Positions 16,273 through 24,370 of a DNA stretch of 64,000 nucleotides are shown in pieces. This DNA is from DASVUS01 sp036388675. GTDB taxonomy: Bacteria; Armatimonadota; Abditibacteriia; Abditibacteriales; Abditibacteriaceae. Position numbers and translations under genes: made by a program. Location: NCBI GenBank assembly GCA_036388675.1, contig DASVRI010000030.1, positions 124,001 to 188,000 on the forward strand, written 5' to 3'. Below the pieces are notes generated by a model. That model did no database searches, was not told the origin of the DNA, and saw only the letters and a list, made by a program, of their open reading frames with translations. Positions within the stretch are counted from its first letter, which is position 1, and each line of letters opens with the position of its first letter.

Positions 16273-17127
16273 ATGGCAGTAGCCGAAAAAGGTTATTCCA
16301 CCACAGATGTGCTGGTGGATGCAGACTGGGTCGAGCAGCATCGTAACGACCCCAATGTGAAATTGGTTGAAGTCGATGTGGACACCAATGCCTACAGCGA
16401 AGGTCACATCGCCGGTGCTGTGGCGTGGAACTGGACATCGCAACTGAACGATCCGGTGCGACGCGACATTCCATCCAGAGAACAGTTGCAGGAACTGCTG
16501 CGCCAGAGCGGCATCAAGAACGACGACACAATCGTTCTGTATGGCGACAACAACAACTGGTTTGCTGCCTTTGCTTTCTGGATTCTGAAACTGTATGGTC
16601 ACCAGGACGTTCGCCTCATGGATGGCGGTCGTAAGAAATGGCTGGTCGATGGCCGCGAGCTTACGACGCAGGAGGAATCTCCACAACCCAGCGATTACAC
16701 TGCCCAGGAGCCCGACCTGACCTACCGCGCCAGCGTGCAGGACGTGTTGCAGAACCTGCGCGACACGCAATATAACCTGGTCGATGTGCGCTCGCCCGCC
16801 GAGTTCACCGGCGAAGTGATTGCGCCTCCCGGCATGACCGAAACTGCACAGCGTGGCGGCCACGTTCCGGGCGCCAAAAATATTCCGTGGGCGCAGGCTG
16901 TCAACGAAGACGGTACATTCAAAAGCGCCGATGAACTGCGCTCGCTGTATGGTGCCAAAGGCATTGACAGCAGCAAACCGGTTATCGCTTACTGCCGCAT
17001 CGGTGAGCGCTCCAGCCACACCTGGTTTGTATTGCACTACCTGCTCGGTTTTCCCGAAGCGAAGAATTACGACGGCTCGTGGACCGAATATGGTTCGATG
17101 GTCGGCGTGCCGATTGAAAAGCCATAA
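16273..17127 (+). CDS. Thiosulfate/3-mercaptopyruvate sulfurtransferase (double rhodanese)
   Basis: Transfers sulfane sulfur to a thiophilic acceptor in the cytosol. The 284-residue protein has two rhodanese domains. The inactive N-terminal one has LVEVDVDTNAYSEGHIAGA and LYGDNNNWFAAFAFW. The catalytic C-terminal one has YNLVDVRSPAEFTGE and the active-site loop YCRIGERSSHTWF with the persulfide Cys. The loop CRIGERS resembles thiosulfate-type enzymes (CRxGxRS). It is the first gene of a two-gene unit with the small protein at 17127, whose ATG overlaps this stop. Confidence 0.92.
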   Translation: MAVAEKGYSTTDVLVDADWVEQHRNDPNVKLVEVDVDTNAYSEGHIAGAVAWNWTSQLNDPVRRDIPSREQLQELLRQSGIKNDDTIVLYGDNNNWFAAFAFWILKLYGHQDVRLMDGGRKKWLVDGRELTTQEESPQPSDYTAQEPDLTYRASVQDVLQNLRDTQYNLVDVRSPAEFTGEVIAPPGMTETAQRGGHVPGAKNIPWAQAVNEDGTFKSADELRSLYGAKGIDSSKPVIAYCRIGERSSHTWFVLHYLLGFPEAKNYDGSWTEYGSMVGVPIEKP

Positions 17128-17486
17128 TGAACACCGCAGCACAATTTCTCAAAAAGGTCTTGGGTGACCCGGCGCTGGCGCAAATCGTCTTTGATGTTGC
17201 GGTGCTGGAGCCCTACATCGCGCAACGTGCCGTAACGCGCACGGACACGGTGGGACGTGTGAAAACACCGAGTTGGTCGCTCGACTTTGGCATCGCTCCC
17301 GATGAGCAAACAATTCACGTCCCGGTGCAGGCATTGCAGCAGCGTTTGCCGGAAAGCGAACGTCAGCACTGGCTCGATCATGTTCACGCTTCGCACTTTT
17401 CGGAAAACTTCTTGAAAATGCAAAGCTCACACGCCTGCATTGATGACGGAGGCTTTCGAGCGTGGGGCGAAGAACCGCTCTTTTAG
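17127..17486 (+). CDS. Hypothetical protein cotranslated with sulfurtransferase
   Basis: A soluble 119-residue protein beginning MNTAAQFLKKVLGDPALAQIVFDVAVLEPYIAQ and ending GGFRAWGEEPLF. It shows no membrane segment and only one Cys (SHACIDDGG). The start overlaps the stop of the sulfurtransferase gene (TAATG), implying translational coupling and perhaps a sulfur-handling role. I do not recognise the family. A strong terminator follows, closing the operon. Confidence 0.7.
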   Translation: MNTAAQFLKKVLGDPALAQIVFDVAVLEPYIAQRAVTRTDTVGRVKTPSWSLDFGIAPDEQTIHVPVQALQQRLPESERQHWLDHVHASHFSENFLKMQSSHACIDDGGFRAWGEEPLF

Positions 17487-17539
17487 GAGCTACGCTTTCT
17501 CGAGACGCTGTTCCCAGACGCAGCAATGGGTGAAACTTA

Positions 17540-17580
17540 AACGGACACGAGACTTCAAGTTTCGTGTCCGTTCTGTTTTT
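17540..17580 (+). terminator. Terminator of the sulfurtransferase operon
   Basis: An 11-bp outer stem, AACGGACACGA with TCGTGTCCGTT, is extended by an inner ACTT/AAGT pair and followed by CTGTTTTT. Confidence 0.85.
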
Positions 17581-17602
17581 GCACAGGAGTTTTGGAGGAG
17601 CG

Positions 17603-18196
17603 ATGGACCAAACCGAGTACTCGAATGAAGACGAGTGGGGCGACGACCCATTCGCCGACGCGCCAATCGATAGCGCACCGCTTGATAGCGCACCGCTTGA
17701 TAGCACGCCATTGCTTGAGAACGAAGACGATGATGAAGCACTGGCCGAGCAGTTGCTGCCGCCGGACAAGCAGTCGTTTGAAGTGACCGATGTAACAAGC
17801 GCATCCTGGGTGGTGCGCAAAATTGTGGAGGCCCGGGCGCGGCGCGAGCGCATTAAAGAATGGGCTCGCCTGGAAATGAAAGCGGCCCAACGCGAAGAAG
17901 AATTTTTTCAACGCCGCTTCGGCCCCAGTCTCGAAGCCTGGGTCGCTGAGAATTTGCATGGTCGTAAAACACTGCGCCTGCCCGATGGCGCACTCGGCTA
18001 TCGCCGCCGTCGCATGACACTGCAAATCGACGACAAAGAGCAACTACTGGAATGGTGCAAGAGCAACTTGCCCGAAGCGGTGCGCGTCAAAGAAGACGTT
18101 CTCAAAACACCACTGAACGAACATCTCAAAGAAACCGGCGAGGTGCCGCCCGGCTGCGACATCGAGCCTGGCGGCGACGAGTTCTACGTGCGTTGA
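17603..18196 (+). CDS. Mu Gam-like host-nuclease inhibitor family protein (orphan)
   Basis: A 197-residue protein. After an acidic N-terminus with the repeat PIDSAPLDSAPLDSTPL come the features I associate with Gam-like proteins: SWVVRKIVEARARRERIKEW, the coiled coil with EEEFFQRRFGPSLEAWV, GRKTLRLPDGALGYRRRR and EAVRVKEDV, then a C-terminal GEVPPGCDIEPGGDEFYV. Mu Gam binds DNA ends and protects them from RecBCD-type nucleases, as does its eukaryotic relative Ku. No other phage gene is visible here. GGAGGAGCG precedes the ATG at 17603. The next gene's likely TTG start overlaps this stop. Confidence 0.8.
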   Translation: MDQTEYSNEDEWGDDPFADAPIDSAPLDSAPLDSTPLLENEDDDEALAEQLLPPDKQSFEVTDVTSASWVVRKIVEARARRERIKEWARLEMKAAQREEEFFQRRFGPSLEAWVAENLHGRKTLRLPDGALGYRRRRMTLQIDDKEQLLEWCKSNLPEAVRVKEDVLKTPLNEHLKETGEVPPGCDIEPGGDEFYVR

Positions 18197-19575
18197 AGAA
18201 CACCCATTCTATTTCGTCAAGTGGCACTCTCTTGAAACCTATTCTTCAAATTCTGAGTACTCGGAATCGCATCTTAGCTGCAATAATTCTGATGTGTCTG
18301 GCACAACTCGGCACGTTTGCCGATGCCCAGCCGTTGCCGGAGCGGCGCGCCTTGCGGGGCCGTGTTATGGGCGATAACAACCTGCCCATTGGTGGAGCGG
18401 CGGTGACAGTGCGACGTGCGGGGCCGGGCAGCGCCGGCTTCTGGGGCACGGTTGTTTACACCGATGCGCGCGGCGACTTCGTTGTGCCGGAGGCGGAAGA
18501 AGGTGCTTATTCGATTTACGTCGAAGCCCAAAACTTTGCACGACTGAATGGCAAAGCCTACGAGTTAAATCAATCATCGCAGCCGCTTGAAGCGGTGTTA
18601 CAACGCCTCGCCTCATTCACGGTGCGAGTGCAGGGAAACGATGGAAAGCTGCTGGTGAATGCGCCGGTCTCCCTTTTATTGCACAGCCTGGACGGCCAGA
18701 CTCAACGTCTCCTTCGCAGCAACGCGGATGCAAAGGGTGAGCTAACCGTGTCGGATGTGGCGCCTGCGCATTACAGGTTGTATGCCGTCTCACCTGGTCG
18801 TGGCTTTGGTATTCTTGATGACGTTGAATTGACTGTAGGAGCACGTCGCGAACCGCTAAACCTGGCTTTGAAAGAAGGCGGCACTTTGCGACTGACGGCG
18901 CGTGAGACCCCGACTGAGGCGGCTTCCGGGGCGGCAGCTTCCGGGGCGGCGGCTTCCGATGGACGCGTCATCGGTGGTGTAACGCTGACATTGAATAGAA
19001 AATCGCAGAGTGAGAGCACCAATAAACTGAACCTGGCGCCGCTTTTTGGCGATGAGCGATCTCAGCTTATCACCAGTGATACAGAGGGCACTTTGGAAAT
19101 TACCGATGTTCCACCGGGTTCTTATACCGTTCTCCTCATGCATACACTTTACTCCGCCATGCAAGGTAAAATCACTCCAAGTATGCCGCGTGAAATCACC
19201 ATCACAGCGAAAGAAACCACGACAGCCGACTTCAACTTGCCGCGCCCGGTCAACGCGCAGACTGCTTCTTTGCGAGTACTCGTTCAAGACGCCAAATCAC
19301 AGCCGGTTGTCGGGGCTAACGTCTTTATTACCCTGGAACAATTGAGTGATGCAGCAGACCTCAACCAGGCCGCAGTAGTGGGCTTTGCGCAACGCCGCGC
19401 GCGCACTGATGATAAAGGTGAGTTCGAGCTGTATCCTCTGACAGTCGGCAACTGGCGCTTGCGACTATATGGTGCTTCAACTGTCGGTGCACAAAGCAAA
19501 GCCTTTACTTCTCCAGAGCCTCGCACCGTGAAGTTGGGTGCGGAGGGCGGTTCGATTACCATTAGCGTCAAGTAG
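18193..19575 (+). CDS. Secreted protein with carboxypeptidase-regulatory-like (Ig-like) repeats
   Basis: About 460 residues. A positively charged N-terminus and hydrophobic stretch (ILAAIILMCLAQLGTFADA) form a signal peptide. Repeated beta-sandwich modules follow: RALRGRVMGDNNLPIGGAAVTV with TDARGDFVVPEAEEGAYSI, VSDVAPAHYRLYAVSPG, EITDVPPGSYTVLLM, and VQDAKSQPVVGANVFIT with TDDKGEFELYPL. These match carboxypeptidase-regulatory-like domains of surface proteins. There is a GAASGAAASG linker. The start is uncertain: TTG at 18193 overlaps the previous stop, TTG at 18232 would also leave a good signal peptide, and no ATG fits. Probably exported; ligand unknown. Confidence 0.7.
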   Translation: MKNTHSISSSGTLLKPILQILSTRNRILAAIILMCLAQLGTFADAQPLPERRALRGRVMGDNNLPIGGAAVTVRRAGPGSAGFWGTVVYTDARGDFVVPEAEEGAYSIYVEAQNFARLNGKAYELNQSSQPLEAVLQRLASFTVRVQGNDGKLLVNAPVSLLLHSLDGQTQRLLRSNADAKGELTVSDVAPAHYRLYAVSPGRGFGILDDVELTVGARREPLNLALKEGGTLRLTARETPTEAASGAAASGAAASDGRVIGGVTLTLNRKSQSESTNKLNLAPLFGDERSQLITSDTEGTLEITDVPPGSYTVLLMHTLYSAMQGKITPSMPREITITAKETTTADFNLPRPVNAQTASLRVLVQDAKSQPVVGANVFITLEQLSDAADLNQAAVVGFAQRRARTDDKGEFELYPLTVGNWRLRLYGASTVGAQSKAFTSPEPRTVKLGAEGGSITISVK

Positions 19576-19946
19576 AACAGCACCAACAGTACTTGCGTTT
19601 ACAGCGTGTGATGCGGCGTGCATCGCTGGTGTAAGGAATCCCGGCCAGCACGATGACATAGCGATTCATCGGCAGAACAATTGAGTTCATCGCGCAGCTT
19701 ATGGCAGGAAACTATGTTTGAGCTACGTCGCGCCGGGAGGCTTTTCCCGCGAGCAACTACGGCTATGCGAACGCTGTTCCGACTTCCCCATGCCTATGAT
19801 GCGGTGATTCGTAAGCGCCCTTATCGGCGCGCAAGACATCTTTTAAAATCCACTTTTTTGCAACGCATTGCCACTATCTTCCTGATAAGCCCATAATTTA
19901 CGCAACAGAGACCACAGTTCCACGGCCTTTGCACTGCGAGGTTTTG
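19576..19946 (+). other. Intergenic stretch without convincing gene
   Basis: About 370 bases between the secreted Ig-like protein and the DUF192 gene. Short frames occur on both strands (for example a 33-codon frame on the minus strand near 19570-19670) but none has a ribosome site or a recognisable product. No clear terminator or promoter stands out. Confidence 0.5.
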
Positions 19947-20339
19947 GTGCCCATCCCCATTGTGCGAGTGAGAAACGAGACGCGCCAACGAGTACTCAGC
20001 GAGCGATGTGCGGTCGCCAAGAGTTTGTTGACGCGCGTGCGCGGTTTACTGGGTCGCACCGGCCTGGAAGACGGCGAGGGCTTGTTTATCGACCCGTGTC
20101 CTTCCATCCACATGTTCGGCATGAAGTTTCCTCTCGACGTGGTCTTTGTGACTAAAGAAAACGTCGTCACCGACTTCGTGGAGAACATTGCTCCGGGCAA
20201 AGCCTACGTGGCCAAAGCCAACGCAGGCAAAGCGCGCGCGGCGCTTGAACTTCCGGTCGGAACCATTCGCGACACGAGTACTCAGGTGGGCGATCTCTTG
20301 CAGTTTGAAGCATTGTTCGATGCCGGTGACAGGCATTGA
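19947..20339 (+). CDS. DUF192 family protein
   Basis: About 130 residues with the DUF192 landmarks RVLSERCAVAKSLLTRVRGLLGR, the GLFIDPCPSIHMFGMKFPLDVVFV core and a later ALELPVGTI. The family is small and beta-rich, and its function is not established. No signal peptide is visible, unlike many members, so it may be cytosolic. I chose the GTG at 19947, five bases after GAGG, because there is no ATG; TTG at 19929 is an alternative. The stop overlaps the TTG start of the glycosyltransferase, so the two are translationally coupled. Confidence 0.8.
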   Translation: MPIPIVRVRNETRQRVLSERCAVAKSLLTRVRGLLGRTGLEDGEGLFIDPCPSIHMFGMKFPLDVVFVTKENVVTDFVENIAPGKAYVAKANAGKARAALELPVGTIRDTSTQVGDLLQFEALFDAGDRH

Positions 20340-21511
20340 AAATTGCCTTCTTCTGCGACGCCTACCAACCGACGCGCAGCGGCGTCGCTGTGAGTGTCGA
20401 TACGACCGCACAGGAGCTTCGCGCGCGCGGTCACCACGTCACGATCTTTGCCCCGCGTTACAAAGCCCACAGCGAGATCGAACCGGATGTTGTGCGCTTC
20501 CCCGCTTTTCACTGGTTTCGCGCGCGTGACTTTCCCGTTGCCTATCCCTTGCTACCGCGCGCCAGCCTGTTTGCCGGCGTGCGCTTTCGCCGCGAGCAGT
20601 TCGACATCGTGCATTCGCATTCGCCATTCACCATTGGCGTGCTGGGCGCTCGCTGGGCACGCAGTAACGGCATCCCGATTGTCTTTACTTTTCACACGCT
20701 GTATCACCGCTATTTGCATTATGTTCCGGCGCCGCACGCCTGGACTCGTTCTTACGTGGTGTGGTGGGTTCGTCACTATTGTTACCTTTGCAATCATGTC
20801 ATTGCGCCCTCGCGTCCCGTCGCGCAGATCGTCGCGCGCTTGCAGCCGCGCGTGCCGTGCAGCGTATTGCCAACCGGAATCGACATCGCGCGCTTCGCTT
20901 CGGCTTCTTCATCACAGCGCGACCAGACGCGGCAGCGACTCGGCATAGAGCCCGACGAAGTCGTGCTGTTGTATGTCGGGCGCATTGTCCTGGAGAAGAA
21001 TCTGGTGTTCTTGCTGCGTTCCCTGGCGCCGCTGCTGGAGGGCAAACGCGACGCGCCCAAAGTGCGTCTGGTGCTGGTGGGCGGTGGTCATGCTCTCGAA
21101 CCGATGCGCGACCTGACCGTGCAGTTGAACATCGCCGAAAAGGTAATTTTCACCGATTTTGTTGCGCCATCGAGTACTCTCGACTACTACGCCGCCGCCG
21201 ATACATTCGTCTTTGCGTCGCGCACCGAAACCCAGGGTGTCTCCATTGCCGAGGCGTTGGCGGCGGGCTTGCCCTGCGTCGTAGTGGGAGCGATGGGAGC
21301 GGCTGAAGCCGTGACCGATGGTGTGGATGGAATTATTGTTCCCCCCAGCGAAGAGCAATTCCGTCACGCCGTCGAAAGTTTGGTAAAAGATGCCGGATTA
21401 CGCCGCAGCATGTCTCAAGCGGCGCGTTGCAAGGCGCCGCTGCTTTCACGCGAACACTGTGTGGATGAGCTTTTGCAACTCTATTGCAGCCTAATGCGGG
21501 TCAAGAAGTGA
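20336..21511 (+). CDS. Glycosyltransferase family 4 (GT-B fold)
   Basis: A 391-residue GT-B enzyme. The N-terminal domain has FFCDAYQPTRSGVAVSVD, FDIVHSHSPFTIGVLGA and FTFHTLYHRYLHYVP. The C-terminal donor-binding domain has LLYVGRIVLEKN, VLVGGG and the EX7E motif in RTETQGVSIAEALAAGLP. It resembles mannosyl/glucosyl-transferases making glycolipids such as diacylglycerol glycosides. The acceptor cannot be deduced. The TTG start at 20336 overlaps the DUF192 stop and gives the proper family opening MKIAFFCDAY. Confidence 0.88.
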   Translation: MKIAFFCDAYQPTRSGVAVSVDTTAQELRARGHHVTIFAPRYKAHSEIEPDVVRFPAFHWFRARDFPVAYPLLPRASLFAGVRFRREQFDIVHSHSPFTIGVLGARWARSNGIPIVFTFHTLYHRYLHYVPAPHAWTRSYVVWWVRHYCYLCNHVIAPSRPVAQIVARLQPRVPCSVLPTGIDIARFASASSSQRDQTRQRLGIEPDEVVLLYVGRIVLEKNLVFLLRSLAPLLEGKRDAPKVRLVLVGGGHALEPMRDLTVQLNIAEKVIFTDFVAPSSTLDYYAAADTFVFASRTETQGVSIAEALAAGLPCVVVGAMGAAEAVTDGVDGIIVPPSEEQFRHAVESLVKDAGLRRSMSQAARCKAPLLSREHCVDELLQLYCSLMRVKK

Positions 21512-21624
21512 CCCGACAACCCACATTATCTTCTTCAACTTGCCTTAACCAAAAATATATTTTGGAGCCGTTTTAATTTTAGTCTCTAAAGTTGAATTAA
21601 ATAGTTAAAAATATTTGGTCAAAG

Positions 21625-21654
21625 TTGCACATTACTCATTTTCGGGGTTATAAT
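21625..21654 (+). promoter_or_regulatory. Predicted promoter of the division/cell-wall cluster
   Basis: TTGCAC (21625-21630), an 18-base spacer and a perfect TATAAT (21649-21654) sit about 95 bases before mraZ, in a strikingly AT-rich patch (21520-21650). Together with the downstream repeats it forms a regulated promoter for the dcw operon. Confidence 0.75.
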
Positions 21655-21689
21655 GGACGCCAAGTGACGCGAAAGGACGTATTTGGACG
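21655..21689 (+). promoter_or_regulatory. Candidate MraZ operator: four repeats at 10-bp period
   Basis: GGACG at 21655, TGACG at 21665, GGACG at 21675 and GGACG at 21685 are spaced exactly 10 bases apart, directly after the -10 box. MraZ proteins bind direct repeats with a 10-bp period upstream of their own gene, so these are a plausible autoregulatory site with a lineage-specific core. Confidence 0.65.
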
Positions 21690-21750
21690 CGCCGCAAAAA
21701 GCAGGGTTCTGCACCTGCAAGCGGGCCTGTAATGTAGAGATCGAGACATC

Positions 21751-22515
21751 ATGGCAAGGGTCGCGGACGGAGAAGGGAAAGCGGCAGCCGAAGTAGCTGT
21801 TCCTGAAGTGCCGGTGATGACGGGAACACACTTTCATGCGCTGGATGAAAAAGGGCGCGTGATAATTCCGGCCAAGCTGCGACCGGCTCTGACCGAACAG
21901 TTTTGGATGATGTTGGATGAAAACGACAACATCGCCATCTACAACTACAGAACCGGTCTGGATGTTCTCGAACATTGCGAACGCACGATTGCAGAAGATC
22001 CCGAGAATGAGAACAACGCTTATGCGGTGGAGCGCATTACGGGAGCCGCCGAGCTGATGACCGTGGAAAATGGATGGCGCGTCCCGGTGCCGGAAATTTT
22101 GCGGTACTACGCGGAGCTGGACAAAGAAGTCGTAACGGTCGGAGTACTCAACCATGCTGTTCTGTGGTCGCGCGATAAGTGGGAACAAGCCCAGACGCGT
22201 CGTTTGCAGAGTGTTGAAGTACGTCGCGCGCAGGCTGGTTTGCTGAGGGCGGCGGCATCGAGCATCAAGAAGTCGGCGGAAGTGCCGCAGGAGACACCGC
22301 AAATTGCCGAGCAGGAAGAAGTCGCGGTCGCAGCGGCCAGTGGAACGGGTGGACGCATCGGACTCGGAGCACTTGGCGGAGGCGGAGCAAGCGGCGGACG
22401 TGATAGCGCCGGACACGGAAGTGCCGGACGAGACGAACGCGGCGCCACGCCAGCACCCGCCGGCGATGGTAAGCGAGGTTCTCGAGTACTTACGCTTTCC
22501 AAACTTGGCCGATGA
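21751..22515 (+). CDS. mraZ: Transcriptional regulator MraZ with long C-terminal extension
   Basis: First gene of the division and cell-wall cluster; MraZ is a DNA-binding autorepressor of that cluster. Two AbrB-like halves are seen: FHALDEKGRVIIPAKLRPAL (about residues 27-47) and LMTVENGWRVPVPEILRYYAELDKEVVTVG (about 103-133). The usual protein ends near residue 150, but here about 100 further residues follow, ending in a Gly-rich low-complexity tail. That tail is encoded over the out-of-frame start of rsmH (212 nt overlap if rsmH begins at 22304). Confidence 0.93.
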   Translation: MARVADGEGKAAAEVAVPEVPVMTGTHFHALDEKGRVIIPAKLRPALTEQFWMMLDENDNIAIYNYRTGLDVLEHCERTIAEDPENENNAYAVERITGAAELMTVENGWRVPVPEILRYYAELDKEVVTVGVLNHAVLWSRDKWEQAQTRRLQSVEVRRAQAGLLRAAASSIKKSAEVPQETPQIAEQEEVAVAAASGTGGRIGLGALGGGGASGGRDSAGHGSAGRDERGATPAPAGDGKRGSRVLTLSKLGR

Positions 22516-23575
22516 AAAGCCGGACGCCGTATTCATTGATGGAACACTGGGCACCGCCGGTCACACCTTAGCGATGCTCGAAGCGCATCCGAGTTGTAGA
22601 GTCGTAGCCTTCGACCGTGATGCGGACTCAATGGACTATGCCAGGCAGCGTCTCGATGCTGCCGGTGTGCTGCAAAGAGTTACTTTTGTGCAAGGCGATT
22701 TTCGCAATGCACACCAACTGTTGCAACCGTTCTTTGAAAACAAGAAAGTCGGAGCCGATGGCAAACCCATCAACGTGATTGATGGGGCTCTGGTGGACGC
22801 GGGCATGTCGCTGTATCAGGTGACGTGGCGCGAGCGAGGCATCTCGTTTCGTGGCGATGCACCGCTTGATATGCGCTATGACCGCACACAGGAGTACTCG
22901 GCGTTCGACTTGGTGAACCGACTTTCGACTTCCGACCTTGAAGACTTGCTCTTCAAGTTTGCCGATGAGAGGTGGGCGCGTCGCATCGCAACAATCATCA
23001 CAGAACATCGACGCCGCCAACCAATACACACAACGGCAGAGTTAGTGAGTCTTATCGAAGCCGCCATACCCGTGGCTGTCCGCCGCCAATCGCGAGTTCA
23101 TCCCGCCACACAAACTTTCGCCGCTTTACGGCTTGCCGTGAACGACGAGTTGTGGGCTCTCGACCTTGGTGCGTGGTCGCTATCACAGGTGTTGGCACCC
23201 GCAGCCCGACTCGTAATTCTGACCTATAGTAGCAATGAAGACCGCACTGTTAAACGCACCTTTCGCCGCCTTGCCGGCCGACCTGTCCACAGCGATGTGG
23301 ATGAGCCGCGCCGAAAAAGGAAACCCGAAAAGCTCTCCCCAAGCTCCAGGGATTCCGGCACGGGGCGTCCACCTCTCACCTTTTCTTTGTCGTTGCCAAC
23401 GGATGCAGAGCCGCAAGTGCCGCCGTGGGCAACAGGATGGGACACGCAATGGAAAATGAAAATCGTCACCAACAAACCCGTTGTGCCGCAGCCTGAAGAA
23501 ATCGCCAACAACCCGCTGGCGCGCTCGTGCAAGCTGCGCGCAATCGAGAAAATCGAAATCACTTCCAAAGGATGA
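22304..23575 (+). CDS. rsmH: 16S rRNA (cytosine1402-N4)-methyltransferase RsmH
   Basis: SAM-dependent methylation of C1402 in the decoding centre. The core starts HPPAMVSEVLEYL, with the SAM motif IDGTLGTAGHTLAMLE, VVAFDRDADSMDYAR, VDAGMSLYQ, RGISFRGDAPLDMR, ADERWARRIATII and LRLAVNDELWALD. The start must lie before 22454. TTG at 22304 has AGGAG ten bases upstream and is used here, giving a basic/acidic N-terminal extension of about 50 residues; GTG at 22421 is an alternative. Either way it overlaps mraZ out of frame. Confidence 0.88.
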   Translation: MPSRKKSRSQRPVERVDASDSEHLAEAEQAADVIAPDTEVPDETNAAPRQHPPAMVSEVLEYLRFPNLADEKPDAVFIDGTLGTAGHTLAMLEAHPSCRVVAFDRDADSMDYARQRLDAAGVLQRVTFVQGDFRNAHQLLQPFFENKKVGADGKPINVIDGALVDAGMSLYQVTWRERGISFRGDAPLDMRYDRTQEYSAFDLVNRLSTSDLEDLLFKFADERWARRIATIITEHRRRQPIHTTAELVSLIEAAIPVAVRRQSRVHPATQTFAALRLAVNDELWALDLGAWSLSQVLAPAARLVILTYSSNEDRTVKRTFRRLAGRPVHSDVDEPRRKRKPEKLSPSSRDSGTGRPPLTFSLSLPTDAEPQVPPWATGWDTQWKMKIVTNKPVVPQPEEIANNPLARSCKLRAIEKIEITSKG

Positions 23576-23664
23576 AGACAAGCAAAGACAATTGTTGCCC
23601 TTCATCCTTTTCGTTTTAGCAGGCCGCTAGACCAGGCAGACTTAGCCTTTGGCAGGAGATCGTC

Positions 23665-24303
23665 ATGGCGTTCGCCGCACCGCAACTCGACGAAGACGAG
23701 TACTCATACGATACGCAAGACGCAGAACACAGCGAGACACGGCCACGGCGCCGCGTTCAACGCGGTGCCTCTGGCGCATCTTCTCGTGGAGCTTCCGCTC
23801 GTGCAGCTTCCGCTCGTGCGACGCGGCGTCCGGTTTCCTCACGACGAGTACTCGAGCACACCGACGCTGCCGATTCTCCCGCTCATTACCAGGCGACGCA
23901 ACGTATTGCACGCGTGCGCGCCCGGCGCGCGCATAAACCGTTTCGTCTTTCGCTGCCGATGGCGGCCATTAGCGCCGTATTACTGGCGCAGTTGATGGCG
24001 CTGCTGTGGATTAAGAGCCTGGCCCTTTCGGCCATGCACCGCAGCGACGACCTGGGTGATGCGAGCCATGGCGAGATCGGGCGCGTCAATGAAGAAATCG
24101 CGCAGACGCAAAAGAAGATTGCGGCCTTAAGTTCTCCGGCGCAAATCAAGCGCTGGGCAGATGAGCGCGGCTGGCGCATGGCAACGCCGGAAGAATTTGA
24201 TGATGTGACAAAACTGACGCCGTATAAACCGGCAACGAGTACTCAGGACGGTCAGGACGGTGCCGCTGAAACAAATGATGCAAGCGCACCCCGAGAACGA
24301 TAA
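23665..24303 (+). CDS. ftsL: FtsL-like cell division protein
   Basis: A bitopic membrane protein of 212 residues in the ftsL position between rsmH and ftsI. A long basic Arg/Ser/Ala-rich cytosolic part (residues 1-90) leads to one membrane helix (MAAISAVLLAQLMALLWIKSL). A short coiled coil follows (GEIGRVNEEIAQTQKKIAALSSPAQI) with the ending KRWADERGWRMATPEEF, typical of FtsL/DivIC. FtsL sequences are poorly conserved, so the call rests on topology and position. Two GAGTACTC copies fall in the disordered N-terminus and one near the C-terminus. Confidence 0.82.
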   Translation: MAFAAPQLDEDEYSYDTQDAEHSETRPRRRVQRGASGASSRGASARAASARATRRPVSSRRVLEHTDAADSPAHYQATQRIARVRARRAHKPFRLSLPMAAISAVLLAQLMALLWIKSLALSAMHRSDDLGDASHGEIGRVNEEIAQTQKKIAALSSPAQIKRWADERGWRMATPEEFDDVTKLTPYKPATSTQDGQDGAAETNDASAPRER

Positions 24304-24370
24304 ACGTTCTGAGTCATAACAAACTGCTTCGGGACAAAGTCCGTAGCGAACAAGAGCCAATCGCAGACCT

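Noticed and set aside
16171..17142. A 323-codon open frame antisense to the sulfurtransferase gene
   Set aside because: It mirrors a clearly functional rhodanese gene codon for codon, has no ribosome site and no recognisable motif. Long antisense frames are common in this GC-rich DNA (also at 24314-25156 and 25352-26446).
17603..18196. A surrounding prophage suggested by the Gam-like gene
   Set aside because: No capsid, terminase, integrase, tail or attachment-site sequence is seen within 10 kb on either side.
19681..19896. A 71-codon frame between the Ig-like and DUF192 genes
   Set aside because: Arg-rich with no motif and no ribosome site; probably chance.
23649..23936. Alternative frames over the ftsL N-terminus
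   Set aside because: The ftsL frame has the correct start, membrane helix and position; the alternatives are Arg/Ser-rich shadows.
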